64,000 nucleotides of DNA, from assembly GCF_003148825.1 (NCBI RefSeq), contig NZ_QGGZ01000014.1:62001-126000 (forward strand), in the 5' to 3' direction. The position numbers were made by a program, and so were the translations under genes. This DNA is from Streptomyces sp. CG 926. Its GTDB lineage: Bacteria; Actinomycetota; Actinomycetes; Streptomycetales; Streptomycetaceae. The notes under the pieces are model-generated. The model made no database searches and was not told the origin of the DNA. It worked only from the letters and a program-made list of their open reading frames with translations. Of this stretch, positions 16,479 to 25,498 are shown piece by piece (position 1 is the stretch's first letter; each line of letters opens with the position of its first letter).

Positions 16479-18545
16479 ATGATGAACCTCTCCGCCGATC
16501 AGGCGCTGTCCAGCATGTCCGGCCGCTCCGACTACGAGGCGGCGCTCGGGCGCCTGCGTGACGCGTCGGGGGCGTACTACGCCGACGGCGACAGCCTGAT
16601 GGACGATGCCACCTACGACCGGCTCCGGCTCGCCGTGCTGGCGTGGGAGGCGGAACACCCGGGCGATGTCGCCGCCGACTCCCCCACCGGGCAGGTCGGT
16701 GACGGCGCCGCCCCTGCCGGCGACGTCGCGCACACCACGCGACTGCTCAGCCTGGACAACGTCTTCCACCCCGAGGGCCTGCTCTCGTGGGGCGAGTCCC
16801 TGCAGCGGCGGCTCGGCGCGGCGCCCGTCGGAGGATTCACCGTCGAGCCGAAGCTGGACGGCGCGGCCGTCGCGGCGCGGTACCGGGCCGGGCAGCTGGT
16901 GCAGATCATCACGCGTGGCGACGGCAGCAGCGGTGAGGACATCAGCCATGTCATCGGGCAGATCGACGGCCTGCCCGAGCGACTGCCGGTACCGGCCACC
17001 TTCGAGGTGCGCGGCGAGGTGCTGTTCACCCAGGAGCAGTTCGAGACGGCGAACGCGGTCCGCACCGCGCACGGCGCGCAGGTCTTCGCCAACCCCCGCA
17101 ACGGCACGGCCGGCACGCTGCGGGCCAAGGACCGCCCGTACCGGCTGATGATGACGTTCTGGACGTACGGCGCGGTGGAACTGGACGGAGAATCGTTCCT
17201 GCCCGCCGGCGGCACGCACGCCGAAATTCTGGCCGCGGTCGCTCGGGCCGGAGTCCGCACGACCGCGGACACCCCGGTCGGACTGCACACGGTCGCCACT
17301 CTCGCCGAGGCCCAGCAGCGGGTCGACGAGATCGCAGCCCTGCGCGCGGGACTGCCGTTCGGTATCGACGGTGTCGTGATCAAGCTCAACGACGCGGCCG
17401 AGCAGGAGGCGGTGGGACTGGGCAGTCGCTTCCCCTACTTCGCGGTCGCCTTCAAGCTCCCGGCCGTCGAGCGGCAGACCGTGCTGCAGGACGTGGTGTG
17501 GGAGGTCGGCCGGACCGGCGTGCTCGCGCCGACCGCCGTACTCGCCCCGGTCCTGATCGACGGGTCCACGGTCACCCGGGCCACGCTGCACAACCCGGCC
17601 GACATCCGGCGCCGCGACCTCCACCTGGGCGACACCGTGACGGTCTACAAGGCGGGCGACATCATCCCCCGGGTCCAGGCCGCCGTGGTGGCGCTGCGGC
17701 CGGCCGGGGCGACGGAGGTGCCGCTGCCCGAGGCGTGCCCCCACTGCGGCGGGGAGATCGACAAGACGCAGGAGCGGTGGCGCTGCGCGCAGGGCGCGGC
17801 CTGCGCGCTGCCGGCCCTCATCGAGTACGCCGCCGGGCGCGAGATGCTCGACATCGACGGGCTGGGCCGGACCTACGTCAAGGCCTTGGTCGACGCGGGT
17901 GACGTCACGGACGTCGCCGACCTGTTCACCCTCTCCCTGGAGCAGCTCACCACGGCTTCGGGGAGCGCGAAGCGGGCGGCGAAGCTGGCCGAGCAGATCG
18001 AGGCGGCGAAGGGCAGACCGCTGAGCCGCGTCGTGTGCGCGCTGGGCATTCTGGGCACCGGGCGCAGCATCTCGCGTCGTATCGCCCGGCACTTCGCCAC
18101 GATGGACGCCGTCCGCGCGGCCGATGCCCTGGCCATGCAGGCGGTGGACGGAATCGGCCCGGAGAAGGCGCCGGTGATCGTCGAACAGATCGCCGCCCTG
18201 GCCCCGGTCATCGACAAGCTCGCCGCGGCGGGCGTCAGCATGGACGAACCGCAGGAAGCGGCGGCGGCGCAGGAGTCGGGGCCGTTGGCCGGCAAGGTCG
18301 TGGTGGTGACGGGGAAGATGACCGGGGCGCTGGAGGGTCAGGGGCGGGACGCGATGAACGCGCTGATCGAGAAGGCGGGCGGCCGTGCGGGCAGCAGCGT
18401 CAGCGCCAAGACCACCATCCTGGTCTCCGCCCCCTCGGCGAGCGGCAAGCCCAGCTCGAAGGCGGTCAAGGCCGCCGAACTCGGCGTCGAGGTACTCACC
18501 CCGGAGGCCTTCGCCGAGCTGATCGCCGACTTCCTGAACACCTGA
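16479..18545 (+). CDS. ligA: NAD-dependent DNA ligase (LigA-type, divergent paralogue)
   Basis: A 688-residue ligase that seals nicks using NAD. The adenylation motif is EPKLDG with the nucleophile Lys125. It is followed by the OB-fold region (GRTGVLAPTAVL, VTRATLHN), a four-cysteine zinc finger (Cys420, 423, 436, 442), helix-hairpin-helix repeats and a C-terminal BRCT domain from about 600. It departs from housekeeping actinobacterial LigA at normally fixed positions: PKLDG replaces the usual LKIDG, and NPRNGTAGTLR replaces NPRNSAAGSLR. That suggests a second ligase alongside the essential one, perhaps for repair. Two adjacent ATGs (16479, 16482) are possible starts. Confidence 0.9.
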   Translation: MMNLSADQALSSMSGRSDYEAALGRLRDASGAYYADGDSLMDDATYDRLRLAVLAWEAEHPGDVAADSPTGQVGDGAAPAGDVAHTTRLLSLDNVFHPEGLLSWGESLQRRLGAAPVGGFTVEPKLDGAAVAARYRAGQLVQIITRGDGSSGEDISHVIGQIDGLPERLPVPATFEVRGEVLFTQEQFETANAVRTAHGAQVFANPRNGTAGTLRAKDRPYRLMMTFWTYGAVELDGESFLPAGGTHAEILAAVARAGVRTTADTPVGLHTVATLAEAQQRVDEIAALRAGLPFGIDGVVIKLNDAAEQEAVGLGSRFPYFAVAFKLPAVERQTVLQDVVWEVGRTGVLAPTAVLAPVLIDGSTVTRATLHNPADIRRRDLHLGDTVTVYKAGDIIPRVQAAVVALRPAGATEVPLPEACPHCGGEIDKTQERWRCAQGAACALPALIEYAAGREMLDIDGLGRTYVKALVDAGDVTDVADLFTLSLEQLTTASGSAKRAAKLAEQIEAAKGRPLSRVVCALGILGTGRSISRRIARHFATMDAVRAADALAMQAVDGIGPEKAPVIVEQIAALAPVIDKLAAAGVSMDEPQEAAAAQESGPLAGKVVVVTGKMTGALEGQGRDAMNALIEKAGGRAGSSVSAKTTILVSAPSASGKPSSKAVKAAELGVEVLTPEAFAELIADFLNT

Positions 18546-18573
18546 CGCGGTCGGGGATCCCGGACGGAGGCTG

Positions 18574-18945
18574 TCAGAGCGAGCCCTGGAGGTACACGCG
18601 GTTGTGGACGACCTCGGTGGAGGCAGCGGAGAAGGCGATGGAGCGGTTGTCGCCGGTCACCGCGACCAGCTGCCGACCGGCGTCGGTCACGACGACACGT
18701 ACGGTGCGGTCGCGCCGGTCCGGCTACTCCGCCGCGATGCCCGTCCGTGATGCGCAGCTCGTCCACTCAGGTGAACGTGACGAAGAAACGCAGCGTGTTG
18801 TACCGCTTCTCCTCCCACCCCGGCTCGGGGTGGTCCGGTAGCTGCGGGGTCTCGGAGCCGAGGGTGACCGCGGTGTCCCGCTCGTCCACGTGGAGGTAGT
18901 ACAGCGGGCAGGAGGAGAGACCACAGCAGTATGACCGCACGGCCG
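18574..18945 (-). pseudogene. Decayed gene of unknown function
   Basis: The minus strand holds two coding-like fragments in different frames. The upstream fragment includes YYLHVDERDTAVTLG and ends in RFFVTFT before a stop at 18767-18769. The downstream fragment reads DRTVRVVVTDAGRQLV and ends VHNRVYLQGSL at 18574. Both have sensible amino-acid composition, but they are separated by stops and a frame change, and no single frame links them. I do not recognise the family. It lies beyond the terminator of the TerD-domain gene and next to the ligase gene, so it may be a remnant of an older neighbour. Confidence 0.45.
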
Positions 18946-18954
18946 GGCCACACG

Positions 18955-19000
18955 AAAAGGCCCCCGGACGTCCCGCGTGATGCGGAGACGCCCGGAGGCC
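18955..19000 (-). terminator. Rho-independent-like terminator of the TerD-domain gene
   Basis: Read on the minus strand, GGCCTCCGGGCGTC pairs imperfectly with GACGTCCGGGGGCC around an inner CGC/GCG region and is followed by TTTT. It lies 90 bases downstream of the stop at 19090. Confidence 0.7.
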
Positions 19001-19089
19001 TCAAGTCGGTGGCGAGGAAAGCGAAGAGGCTATTTCAGGAGTGTTGAGAAGGAAGCCCCTTCATGGCCTCGCCACGGCTACGTTAACAG

Positions 19090-21261
19090 TCACGCGGGGA
19101 TCAGGTCACGCAGGTTTTCGGGGGTGACGATCCGCGAGCGCGGGTGCAGCTTCTCGGGCCGCTCCAGACCGATGTAGGTGACGGGTCCCGCCGGGACCGT
19201 CCTGCCGTCCCACACCGTCACGGTCGTGGAGCTGCCGGTCATCAGCTCGACCAGGTGGCGGACGGTGAGTTGCTCGCGCTCGACGATGGCCCGCATCAGC
19301 GCCGCGACCGTCACCTGGTTGCCTTCGACCGTGTTGTACGACGGAGATCCCGTCAGGTACAGGTGCAGCCACTTGGCGCGCCACCGGCCGTCGTCCCCAC
19401 GCAGGAACGCCAGCGGCAGTGCGATCCGGCCCGGGCCGCGCAGATCCGACTTCATGCGCACCGTGCGCGGCTCGAACGGTCGTCCCTGCTGCTCGGCCCC
19501 CCGCAGCATGAACCCGAAGAAGGACTCCTCGACCTCTTCGAAGCCTTCTCCGGAGAAGATGTTCACCTGCGGGACGATGCAGGTGCCGCGCACCGCGTCC
19601 AGGCGTAGGTCGATGAACTCCGAGGCACCGTCGGGCGCGTTCGTGATGTCACCGGAGTGCTTGCCGCCGATGTCGAGGAGGTTGGTGTACGACAGCCAGG
19701 AGATGGTCGAGTAGTCGGGGGCCAGCAGTGCCGCGGACAGGTCGTAGTCGGTGCTGCGCTCGGTCTGCTTCCAGTACACGAAGAAGCGCAGCAGTTCACC
19801 GTCGACCGACGTGACCGAGCCGCGCGGCAGCACACCGAGCCCGGACGTGGTCGCCTTGCCGCTGAGCGGCAGGGCCACGTCCAGGACGTCCGGGTCGATC
19901 AGCAGGTGATCCGCGGCGGGCACCCGGCGGCGCAGTTCCGCGTCGATCGCGGAGATCATCCTCTTGCACTCGGGCGCGTACACCGGCGGGCGGGCGTCTT
20001 CGGTGACCCAGGCCCGGCCGGAGCGGTTGACGAACACCCGCTGTTCGCCGGTCGCCTCCGCGCGGTTGTGCAGGTGCTGGCGTACGGACAGCAGGACGCG
20101 ACCGGAGACGTCGGGGGCGACCTGCTCGGCGGCGGCCGCGACCGCGTCGCGCTCGTCCTGCGTGAAGGCGGAGCGGAGCAGCCGGTCCAGGGACCGGAAC
20201 AGCTTGCCGGGCGCGGCCTTCAGCAGTTCGGCCGCGCCGGTGGTGTCGAGCTGGGCGTGCAGCTCCTCGACCCGGCTGTCGAAGGTACGCGCCGTCTTCT
20301 CGCCGCGGGCGACGGCGAACACGTCCGCCGCGTGCGGCCACTGCGGGTACTCGTGCGGGTGCAGCCGCTCGCCGAGCCGCTTCCACATCTCGCGGTGCGC
20401 GTGCACGTCGGCGAGCTTGGCGGGCGCCGCGCCGACGACCGCGTCGAGGCCCGCGAGCAGCGCTCGGCGCGTGGCACGGGAGATGCCCCGCAGCCGCGTC
20501 GGCTCCTGGAGGGCCACGTCCCCGCCCGCGAGGGCGCAGGCGAGCCGGAGCACATCGGTGACCGTGTCCAGCAACAGCACCGAACCGGCCTTCAGCCGAG
20601 CCTCGTTGACCACGGCCCTGTTCTCCCGTACGGGGATCTGCTCGGGCTGCGGTCCCTCGGCGCAGTGGCCGGCGAGCTCCTTCAGGTCGCGCAGTCCGTC
20701 CTCGCCGAGCGGAGTGGTGCTGCCGGCCAACGCCAGGTACAGCGAGATCAGTTCGTCGTCGACGGCGCCGCCGAGATGCAGGACCGTCATGCGGTCGCCC
20801 GCCGCCGCGATCAGCTCGTCGTGGTGGGTCAGCATCTCGGCGTACGTGTGCCGGTAGTTCCCGTACGAGGGGAGGGTGAGCAGGTTCACCACACCGGTAC
20901 CGAGCTGCTCCAACGTGCTCTCGCGCGTGCTGTCGTCCGTGAGCGCCCCGGCTATGCACTCCATCCAGAAGTCGAAGGTGTCGGGCACGTCGGCCGGGAA
21001 GTCGATGAAGTAGGCGTTGTGCTGAACGTGGTCGCCGACCATCTCACGGACGGTGTCCAGCGTCCGTGCGGCGGTGTCGACGACGGCGCCCTCGGACAGT
21101 CCTGACAGATGTTCGAGCAGCTGTGCCGAGAGCTTGAAACCGACGGACATCAGGGCGGCGTCGAACTGCCGCGCCGCGACGGTGCCCTCCCCGACGGGTC
21201 CCGTGGGGTGGGGGATGCGGAGGGTGTGCCGGAGGATCAGGGGGTCGAGTCGGTGGACCAT
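19090..21261 (-). CDS. TerD-domain protein with large helical N-terminal region
   Basis: A 723-residue cytoplasmic protein. The C-terminal third is a TerD-like calcium-binding domain: TDYDLSAALL, then SGDITNAPDGASEFIDL, then VPQVNIFSGEGFEEVEESFFGFM, the order seen in TerD/TerZ proteins. The N-terminal 480 residues are mostly helical with no motif I recognise. TerD-like domains belong to tellurite/phage/stress-response systems with metal-dependent signalling. Related large TerD fusions exist in actinobacteria and myxobacteria. The ATG at 21261 is chosen because similarity-like sequence starts there; a GTG 66 bases upstream is possible. No other ter genes are adjacent. A terminator with a T-run follows. 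Confidence 0.75.
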   Translation of the reverse strand: MVHRLDPLILRHTLRIPHPTGPVGEGTVAARQFDAALMSVGFKLSAQLLEHLSGLSEGAVVDTAARTLDTVREMVGDHVQHNAYFIDFPADVPDTFDFWMECIAGALTDDSTRESTLEQLGTGVVNLLTLPSYGNYRHTYAEMLTHHDELIAAAGDRMTVLHLGGAVDDELISLYLALAGSTTPLGEDGLRDLKELAGHCAEGPQPEQIPVRENRAVVNEARLKAGSVLLLDTVTDVLRLACALAGGDVALQEPTRLRGISRATRRALLAGLDAVVGAAPAKLADVHAHREMWKRLGERLHPHEYPQWPHAADVFAVARGEKTARTFDSRVEELHAQLDTTGAAELLKAAPGKLFRSLDRLLRSAFTQDERDAVAAAAEQVAPDVSGRVLLSVRQHLHNRAEATGEQRVFVNRSGRAWVTEDARPPVYAPECKRMISAIDAELRRRVPAADHLLIDPDVLDVALPLSGKATTSGLGVLPRGSVTSVDGELLRFFVYWKQTERSTDYDLSAALLAPDYSTISWLSYTNLLDIGGKHSGDITNAPDGASEFIDLRLDAVRGTCIVPQVNIFSGEGFEEVEESFFGFMLRGAEQQGRPFEPRTVRMKSDLRGPGRIALPLAFLRGDDGRWRAKWLHLYLTGSPSYNTVEGNQVTVAALMRAIVEREQLTVRHLVELMTGSSTTVTVWDGRTVPAGPVTYIGLERPEKLHPRSRIVTPENLRDLIPA

Positions 21262-21371
21262 TCCCGCATGATCCCAAGGCCCTGCGGACAGCCGCACCCG
21301 GTTTTCCCTCGGGCCTGTGGTGTCCACGCAAACCCGTTCCCCGCCGGACGGGAAGGTTCTACGGTGGCCCG

Positions 21372-21902
21372 GTGACTCAGATGATCATTCTCAACGGTGG
21401 TTCCAGCTCGGGGAAGTCCGGGATCGTACGGTGCCTGCAGTCCGTGCTGCCGGATCCGTGGCTGGCGTTCGGGTGCGATGCCTTCGTCGACGCGTTGCCC
21501 GCCGCGATGCGGGAGGCGGAGGAGGGGATCGAGATCACGGCGGACGGCGCGGTGAGTGTCGGGGCGACCTTCCGGGCGTTGGAGGCGGCCTGGACGCAGG
21601 GGATCGTGACGATGGCCCGTGCGGGAGCACGGATCATCATCGACGACGTGTTCCTCGGTGGGGCGTCGTCCCAGCGGCGGTGGCGCGAGGCCCTGGGCGA
21701 CGTGCCGGTCCTGTGGGTGGGCGTGCGGTGCGACAGTGCGGTGGCCGCGGGCCGTGAGATCGCGCGCGGGGATCGGGCGAGGGGCATGGCGGCTGCGCAG
21801 GCGGACTCCGTGCACCGGGGGGTGAGCTACGACATCGAGGTGAACACCACGCGCACCGAATCGCTGGAGTGTGCGCGGATCATCGCCTCCCACGCCGGCT
21901 GA
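21372..21902 (+). CDS. Chloramphenicol 3-O-phosphotransferase-like enzyme
   Basis: A P-loop kinase of 176 residues that closely follows the chloramphenicol phosphotransferase of chloramphenicol-producing Streptomyces. The P-loop is GGSSSGKSG (residues 9-17). The segment WLAFGCDAFVDALP holds Asp36, equivalent to the catalytic base Asp37 of that enzyme. ARAGARIIIDDVFLGGA and LWVGVRCD complete the active site. The neighbour of the catalytic Asp is Cys instead of Val. It may phosphorylate chloramphenicol or another hydroxylated compound and so confer self-protection. It starts at GTG and is divergent from the TerD-domain gene, about 110 bases away. Confidence 0.85.
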   Translation: MTQMIILNGGSSSGKSGIVRCLQSVLPDPWLAFGCDAFVDALPAAMREAEEGIEITADGAVSVGATFRALEAAWTQGIVTMARAGARIIIDDVFLGGASSQRRWREALGDVPVLWVGVRCDSAVAAGREIARGDRARGMAAAQADSVHRGVSYDIEVNTTRTESLECARIIASHAG

Positions 21903-21973
21903 CCGGCGAGGCGACTCCCGGCGGACGCCCGCTCGGCTGCCCGGCACCGCCGCGGCGGAGGCGGGCACGCTTC

Positions 21974-22582
21974 TCAGGCGTCCGCGCGTGGCGAGCGCTC
22001 AGCGCGTGGCGCGGCCGTGGCGCGACCATGGAGCAGCGTGGCGCGGGCGAGCGCGGTGAGGGCGACGGTGCAGAGCAGGGTGCGGAGGATGTTCGTGCTG
22101 ACCCAGGTCGACTTGAACCGCTCGACGATCGAGAAGTCCTTCATCTGCTCGACGGCACCCGCGTCGGCGAGCTCGTTGTTGAGCGGGATGTTCACGGCGA
22201 AGGTGATCACGAGGACGACGAGGTACGCGACCGCGGCCGCCCCCACCCACAGGGCGGTGGTGCGTCGGCCGGCGCGGTATTCCACGACCGCCGAGGCTGC
22301 GGCCACGACCAGGGCGAGCAGGAACACCGAGCCGAAGAGCGGATTGCCGTCGATGGCCTTGTTGAAGGCACGCATCGCGGTGACGTACGTCCGCTCGTCA
22401 CCGGCCGCCAGCCCCGGCATCACCGAAACGTCGAAGGCGAAGAACAGTCCGGCCATCAGACCCACCAGTACGGTGGACAGGGTGATCAGGATGGCGGCGA
22501 GCCGGCCGCTCCGCGACCCACCCGCGGCTGCCGACGAGGGCGGCGGCGGGTTCGGAACGTGCGGCGTCGGGTTGATGGTCAT
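21974..22582 (-). CDS. DUF1772-family membrane protein (anthrone-oxygenase-like)
   Basis: A 202-residue protein with a Pro/Ser-rich tail of about 30 residues and four predicted membrane helices (from about 34, 85, 115 and 165). The family pattern is visible: TVLVGLMAGLFFAFDVSVMPGL in helix 1, AFNKAIDGNPLFG in the loop and VNIPLNNEL in the third part. Members resemble anthrone oxygenases, but most have no known function. The ATG at 22582 is supported by GAGGACGAGA upstream. It stands alone on the minus strand. Confidence 0.82.
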   Translation of the reverse strand: MTINPTPHVPNPPPPSSAAAGGSRSGRLAAILITLSTVLVGLMAGLFFAFDVSVMPGLAAGDERTYVTAMRAFNKAIDGNPLFGSVFLLALVVAAASAVVEYRAGRRTTALWVGAAAVAYLVVLVITFAVNIPLNNELADAGAVEQMKDFSIVERFKSTWVSTNILRTLLCTVALTALARATLLHGRATAAPRAERSPRADA

Positions 22583-22793
22583 TCGACTCTCGTCCTCTTC
22601 CAACAGTCAATACAGCACGATGCGATGCAGTGCGGTGCGACGCGCTGTGAGCGCGAACGACCGATCGTGACATCACCTGTTCGATCTTCCGCCGGGTTTC
22701 GGTGACCCCTTGGGTGAATCTTTAGCCACGGCCGCCCCGCTGCCTGCTGCGAACCCGACGAGGGGGTGTCGGGGCCGGCGATACGCTGGACAC

Positions 22794-23312
22794 ATGCCAG
22801 CTTCGAACACCCCCGCACCGGCCCCACTGCGCCTGGAACCCGTCACCGCCGAGACCTTCGACGCGGTGTGCGCGATACAGGTCCGCCCCGACCAGGCCCA
22901 CCTGGTCTCCCCCGTGGTGAAGTCGCTCGCCGAGGCGTACCTGCACACCACGACGGCCTGGCCCCGCGCCATCGTCGACGGCGACGAGATCGTCGGCTTC
23001 GTCATGGCCTTCCACGACATCCTCTGGAACCCGGCCGTAGACCCCGACGACCGCCGCAGCGGCATCTGGCGTCTCAACATCGACGCCCGCCACCAGGGCA
23101 AGGGCTACGGCCGCTTCGCGGTCGGGGCGGCCGTCGAGGAGATTCGGATCCGTGGCATCCACGACGCGTACGTCAGCTGGAACACCGGCGCGAACAACCC
23201 GGAGCCCTTCTACCTCGGCCTCGGCTTCCGCCCCACCGGCGAACTCAGCGGCGACCAGCGCGTGGCGCGGCTCTCCCTCACCCCGGACCGCGTTGAGCCC
23301 CTGGGCTCCTGA
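22794..23312 (+). CDS. GNAT acetyltransferase (diamine/polyamine type)
   Basis: A 172-residue GCN5-related acetyltransferase. The acetyl-CoA site is motif A RLNIDARHQGKGYGRFAV, with the Q-x-x-G-x-G/A signature; the C-terminal motif NTGANNPEPFYLGLGFRPTGE is typical. The overall form resembles spermine/spermidine acetyltransferases of the BltD/PaiA type, so polyamines are a reasonable but unproven substrate. The ATG at 22794 is chosen because upstream in-frame codons have no clear ribosome site and no fold pattern. It is a single gene followed by a short tandem repeat. Confidence 0.85.
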   Translation: MPASNTPAPAPLRLEPVTAETFDAVCAIQVRPDQAHLVSPVVKSLAEAYLHTTTAWPRAIVDGDEIVGFVMAFHDILWNPAVDPDDRRSGIWRLNIDARHQGKGYGRFAVGAAVEEIRIRGIHDAYVSWNTGANNPEPFYLGLGFRPTGELSGDQRVARLSLTPDRVEPLGS

Positions 23313-23322
23313 ACTCCCCAGA

Positions 23323-23350
23323 CCGAGCTACCGAGCTACCGAGCTACCGA
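23323..23350. repeat. 8-bp tandem repeat (CCGAGCTA, 3.5 copies)
   Basis: Three exact copies of CCGAGCTA start at 23323, 23331 and 23339, followed by a partial CCGA. They lie in the gap after the acetyltransferase gene. No coding role is seen; slippage could make the locus variable between strains. Confidence 0.8.
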
Positions 23351-23406
23351 AACCCTGATCCCTGAGCCCGACCCCTCGGCACGGGGCGTCTCCCGCCGAT
23401 CCTGAC

Positions 23407-24416
23407 TCAGGAAACGGCCCGGCCGAGCACGACCGTGCCCCGCGGTGCCTGCGCCGGCGCCGCGTCCTGCGCCGCCACCCCCGCGCGGAACTCCCGTGGG
23501 CTGACACCCCGGACCCGCTTGAAGGCCGCGGACAGGGCGAAGGCACTGCTGTAGCCCACCTTGCGGGCCACCTTCTCGACCGTGGCGTCCGGTTCACGCA
23601 GGTGATCGGCCGCCAGCGCCAGGCGCCAGCCCGTCAAATAGCCGACCGGCGGTTCGCCGACGAGCTCCGTGAATCGGCGCGCCAGCGACGCCCGGGAGAC
23701 CCCGACCTTGACGGCCAGTTCCTCCACGGTCCACCCGTGCGCCGGGCTCTCGTGCAGCAGCCGTAGCGCCGGCCCGACCACCGGATCGCCCTGTGCCCGG
23801 AACCAGCCCGGGGTGCCGGACCCGGGGGCCGCGAGCCACGCCCGCAACACCCCGATCAGCAGCAGGTCCAACAGCCGGTCCAGGACCACCTCCTGGCCCG
23901 GCTCCTCACGGGAGATCTCCGAGGCGAGGAGGGTGATCAGGGTGGAGTCGGCGGTCCCGGCCGGCCGCACCAGGATCGTGGGCAGCGCGCTGAGCAGCCG
24001 GCCGCCGACCTCGCCGGGCGCCTGGTACGTACCGCTCAGCATCACCGCAGCCCCGGCGTCGGGGCGGGAGGCGCCCCAGGTCCGTACACCGAGCGCCATC
24101 GAATCCGAGACGTCCACTCCCTCCGGCGTACTGCACCGCTGGTCCGGCCCCACCGTGATCTGGACGGGGGTGTCCGGCAGGTCGGAGACCGTGTACGGGG
24201 CGGGCCCCCGTACGAGTGCCACGTCCCCGGGGTCGATCCGTACCGGCTCGGCGTCCGGGTCGTCGGGCAGCAGCCAGGCCGAGCCCTGCACCATGGTCAC
24301 CACCGACAGCGGGGCACGGTCCTCGATCCGCATCGACCAGGGAGGGTTCAGCACCGACTTCTGCAGAAACGCGCCCCTGGCCTGGGGCCCGCAAGGAGAC
24401 CGGCCAGCATGTCCAT
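23407..24416 (-). pseudogene. AraC-family regulator with apparent N-terminal frameshift
   Basis: An AraC/XylS regulator with an N-terminal cupin domain (SVLNPPWSMRIEDRAPLSVV; DVALVRGPAPYTV) and two C-terminal helix-turn-helix motifs (TVEELAVKVGVSRASLARRF; VEKVARKVGYSSAFALSAAFKR). Homologues of this cupin subgroup begin MDxLAGLLxGPRARGAF. That start, MDMLAGLLAGPR, is present at 24416 but in a different frame from ARGAFLQKSV. Restoring one G in the AGGCC near 24382 would join them (1010 bases, one short of a multiple of three). Either the gene is damaged, the start is internal, or the sequence lacks one base. It precedes an NmrA-type reductase gene on the same strand and is its likely regulator. 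Confidence 0.7.
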
Positions 24417-24478
24417 ACGCACATCCTCCCCACGACGCGACAACACCCCGGCACGGTCCCAGGCGCGGCGGGTCTGCA

Positions 24479-25318
24479 TCAGACAGCCCCCAGGTCCCAG
24501 ACGCCGGTGGCCGCCGCCTCCCGGGCGAAATCCGAGAAATCACGGGGCGGCCGCCCCAGTACCTCCTCGACCCCGTTGACGAGGTGCGCGTTGCGCCCGT
24601 CCAGGATCAGGGTGAACAGTTCGGCGAAGTCCTCCGGCAGCCCGTTCTCACGCAGCACCGCACGATAGTCCTCCATCGGGATCGGAGCATAGGCGATCTC
24701 ACGGCCTGTCACCTTCGAGAGCTCGGCGGCCACGTCGTCGAAGCTGAGCAGGCGCGGCCCCGACAGCTCGTACGTCTTCCCGATGTGCCGGTCATCGGTG
24801 AGCGCGGCCACCACCACGTCGGCGATGTCTCCGGTGTCCACGAACGCCTCGACCGCGTCCGCCGTCGGCAGCACGATCTCGCCCGACCGGACGGAGTCGA
24901 GGAAGAAGCTCTGGTCGAAGTTCTGGTTGAACCAACTCGACCGGACGATCGTCCAGTCCGCGCCGGACGCTTTCAGCCCCTCCTCACTCGTACGCGCCGC
25001 CTCCTCGCCCCGCCCCGACAGCAGCACCAGGCGGCGCGCCCCGGCCGCCACCGCCACCTCCGCGAAGGCCGCCACCTGGGCGGACGCCCCGGGGAAGGCG
25101 AGATCGGGGTAGTAGGTCACGTACACCCGGTCGACGCCTGCGAGCGCGGGGAGCCAGGTCGTCGGATCGTTCCAGTCGAAAGGCGGCTCACCGCTGCGGG
25201 ATCCGACCCTGACTCGGCGGCCCTGGGCCGTGAGTCGCTCGGCGACCTTGCGGCCGGTCTTGCCGGTTCCCCCGATCACCAGGGTGAGACCGCCCGCGTC
25301 AGCGTGGTGAGCGGTCAT
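24479..25318 (-). CDS. NmrA/NAD(P)-binding SDR-like oxidoreductase
   Basis: A 279-residue protein with a Rossmann start TLVIGGTGKTGRKVAERL and the atypical-SDR pattern of the NmrA/QOR2 group: RRLVLLSGRGEE, then WTIVRSSWFNQNF, then EAFVDTGDIADVVVAAL. Members bind NAD(P) and act as quinone or epimerase-type reductases or as redox sensors. ATG 25318 is preferred because AAGGA lies about 10 bases upstream; an ATG at 25366 would add 16 polar residues. It lies upstream of, and in the same direction as, the AraC-type gene, a pairing common in Streptomyces. Confidence 0.85.
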   Translation of the reverse strand: MTAHHADAGGLTLVIGGTGKTGRKVAERLTAQGRRVRVGSRSGEPPFDWNDPTTWLPALAGVDRVYVTYYPDLAFPGASAQVAAFAEVAVAAGARRLVLLSGRGEEAARTSEEGLKASGADWTIVRSSWFNQNFDQSFFLDSVRSGEIVLPTADAVEAFVDTGDIADVVVAALTDDRHIGKTYELSGPRLLSFDDVAAELSKVTGREIAYAPIPMEDYRAVLRENGLPEDFAELFTLILDGRNAHLVNGVEEVLGRPPRDFSDFAREAAATGVWDLGAV

Positions 25319-25498
25319 GTCGCCCTGGTCCTTGTACTCGTTCTCGTTCTTCGTCGTCTTGGTCATGACCCCAGTCAAATCCAGGGACGCGAGACGCGAC
25401 ATAGCCGAAGAGCTCACCCGCATACGCGTACGTCCATCGGGCCCGGCGGCCCGAGAATCGGGATGACAGGACTGTTGACGGCGAGGAAGACTCGCGGC

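Noticed and set aside
18687..19004. Minus-strand 105-codon frame downstream of the TerD gene
   Set aside because: It crosses the terminator and has Arg/Gly-rich shadow composition; the better coding fragments are in another frame.
23669..25498. Very long plus-strand frame ahead of the acetyltransferase gene
   Set aside because: It is antisense to the AraC and NmrA-type genes; only the last 184 codons encode a fold.
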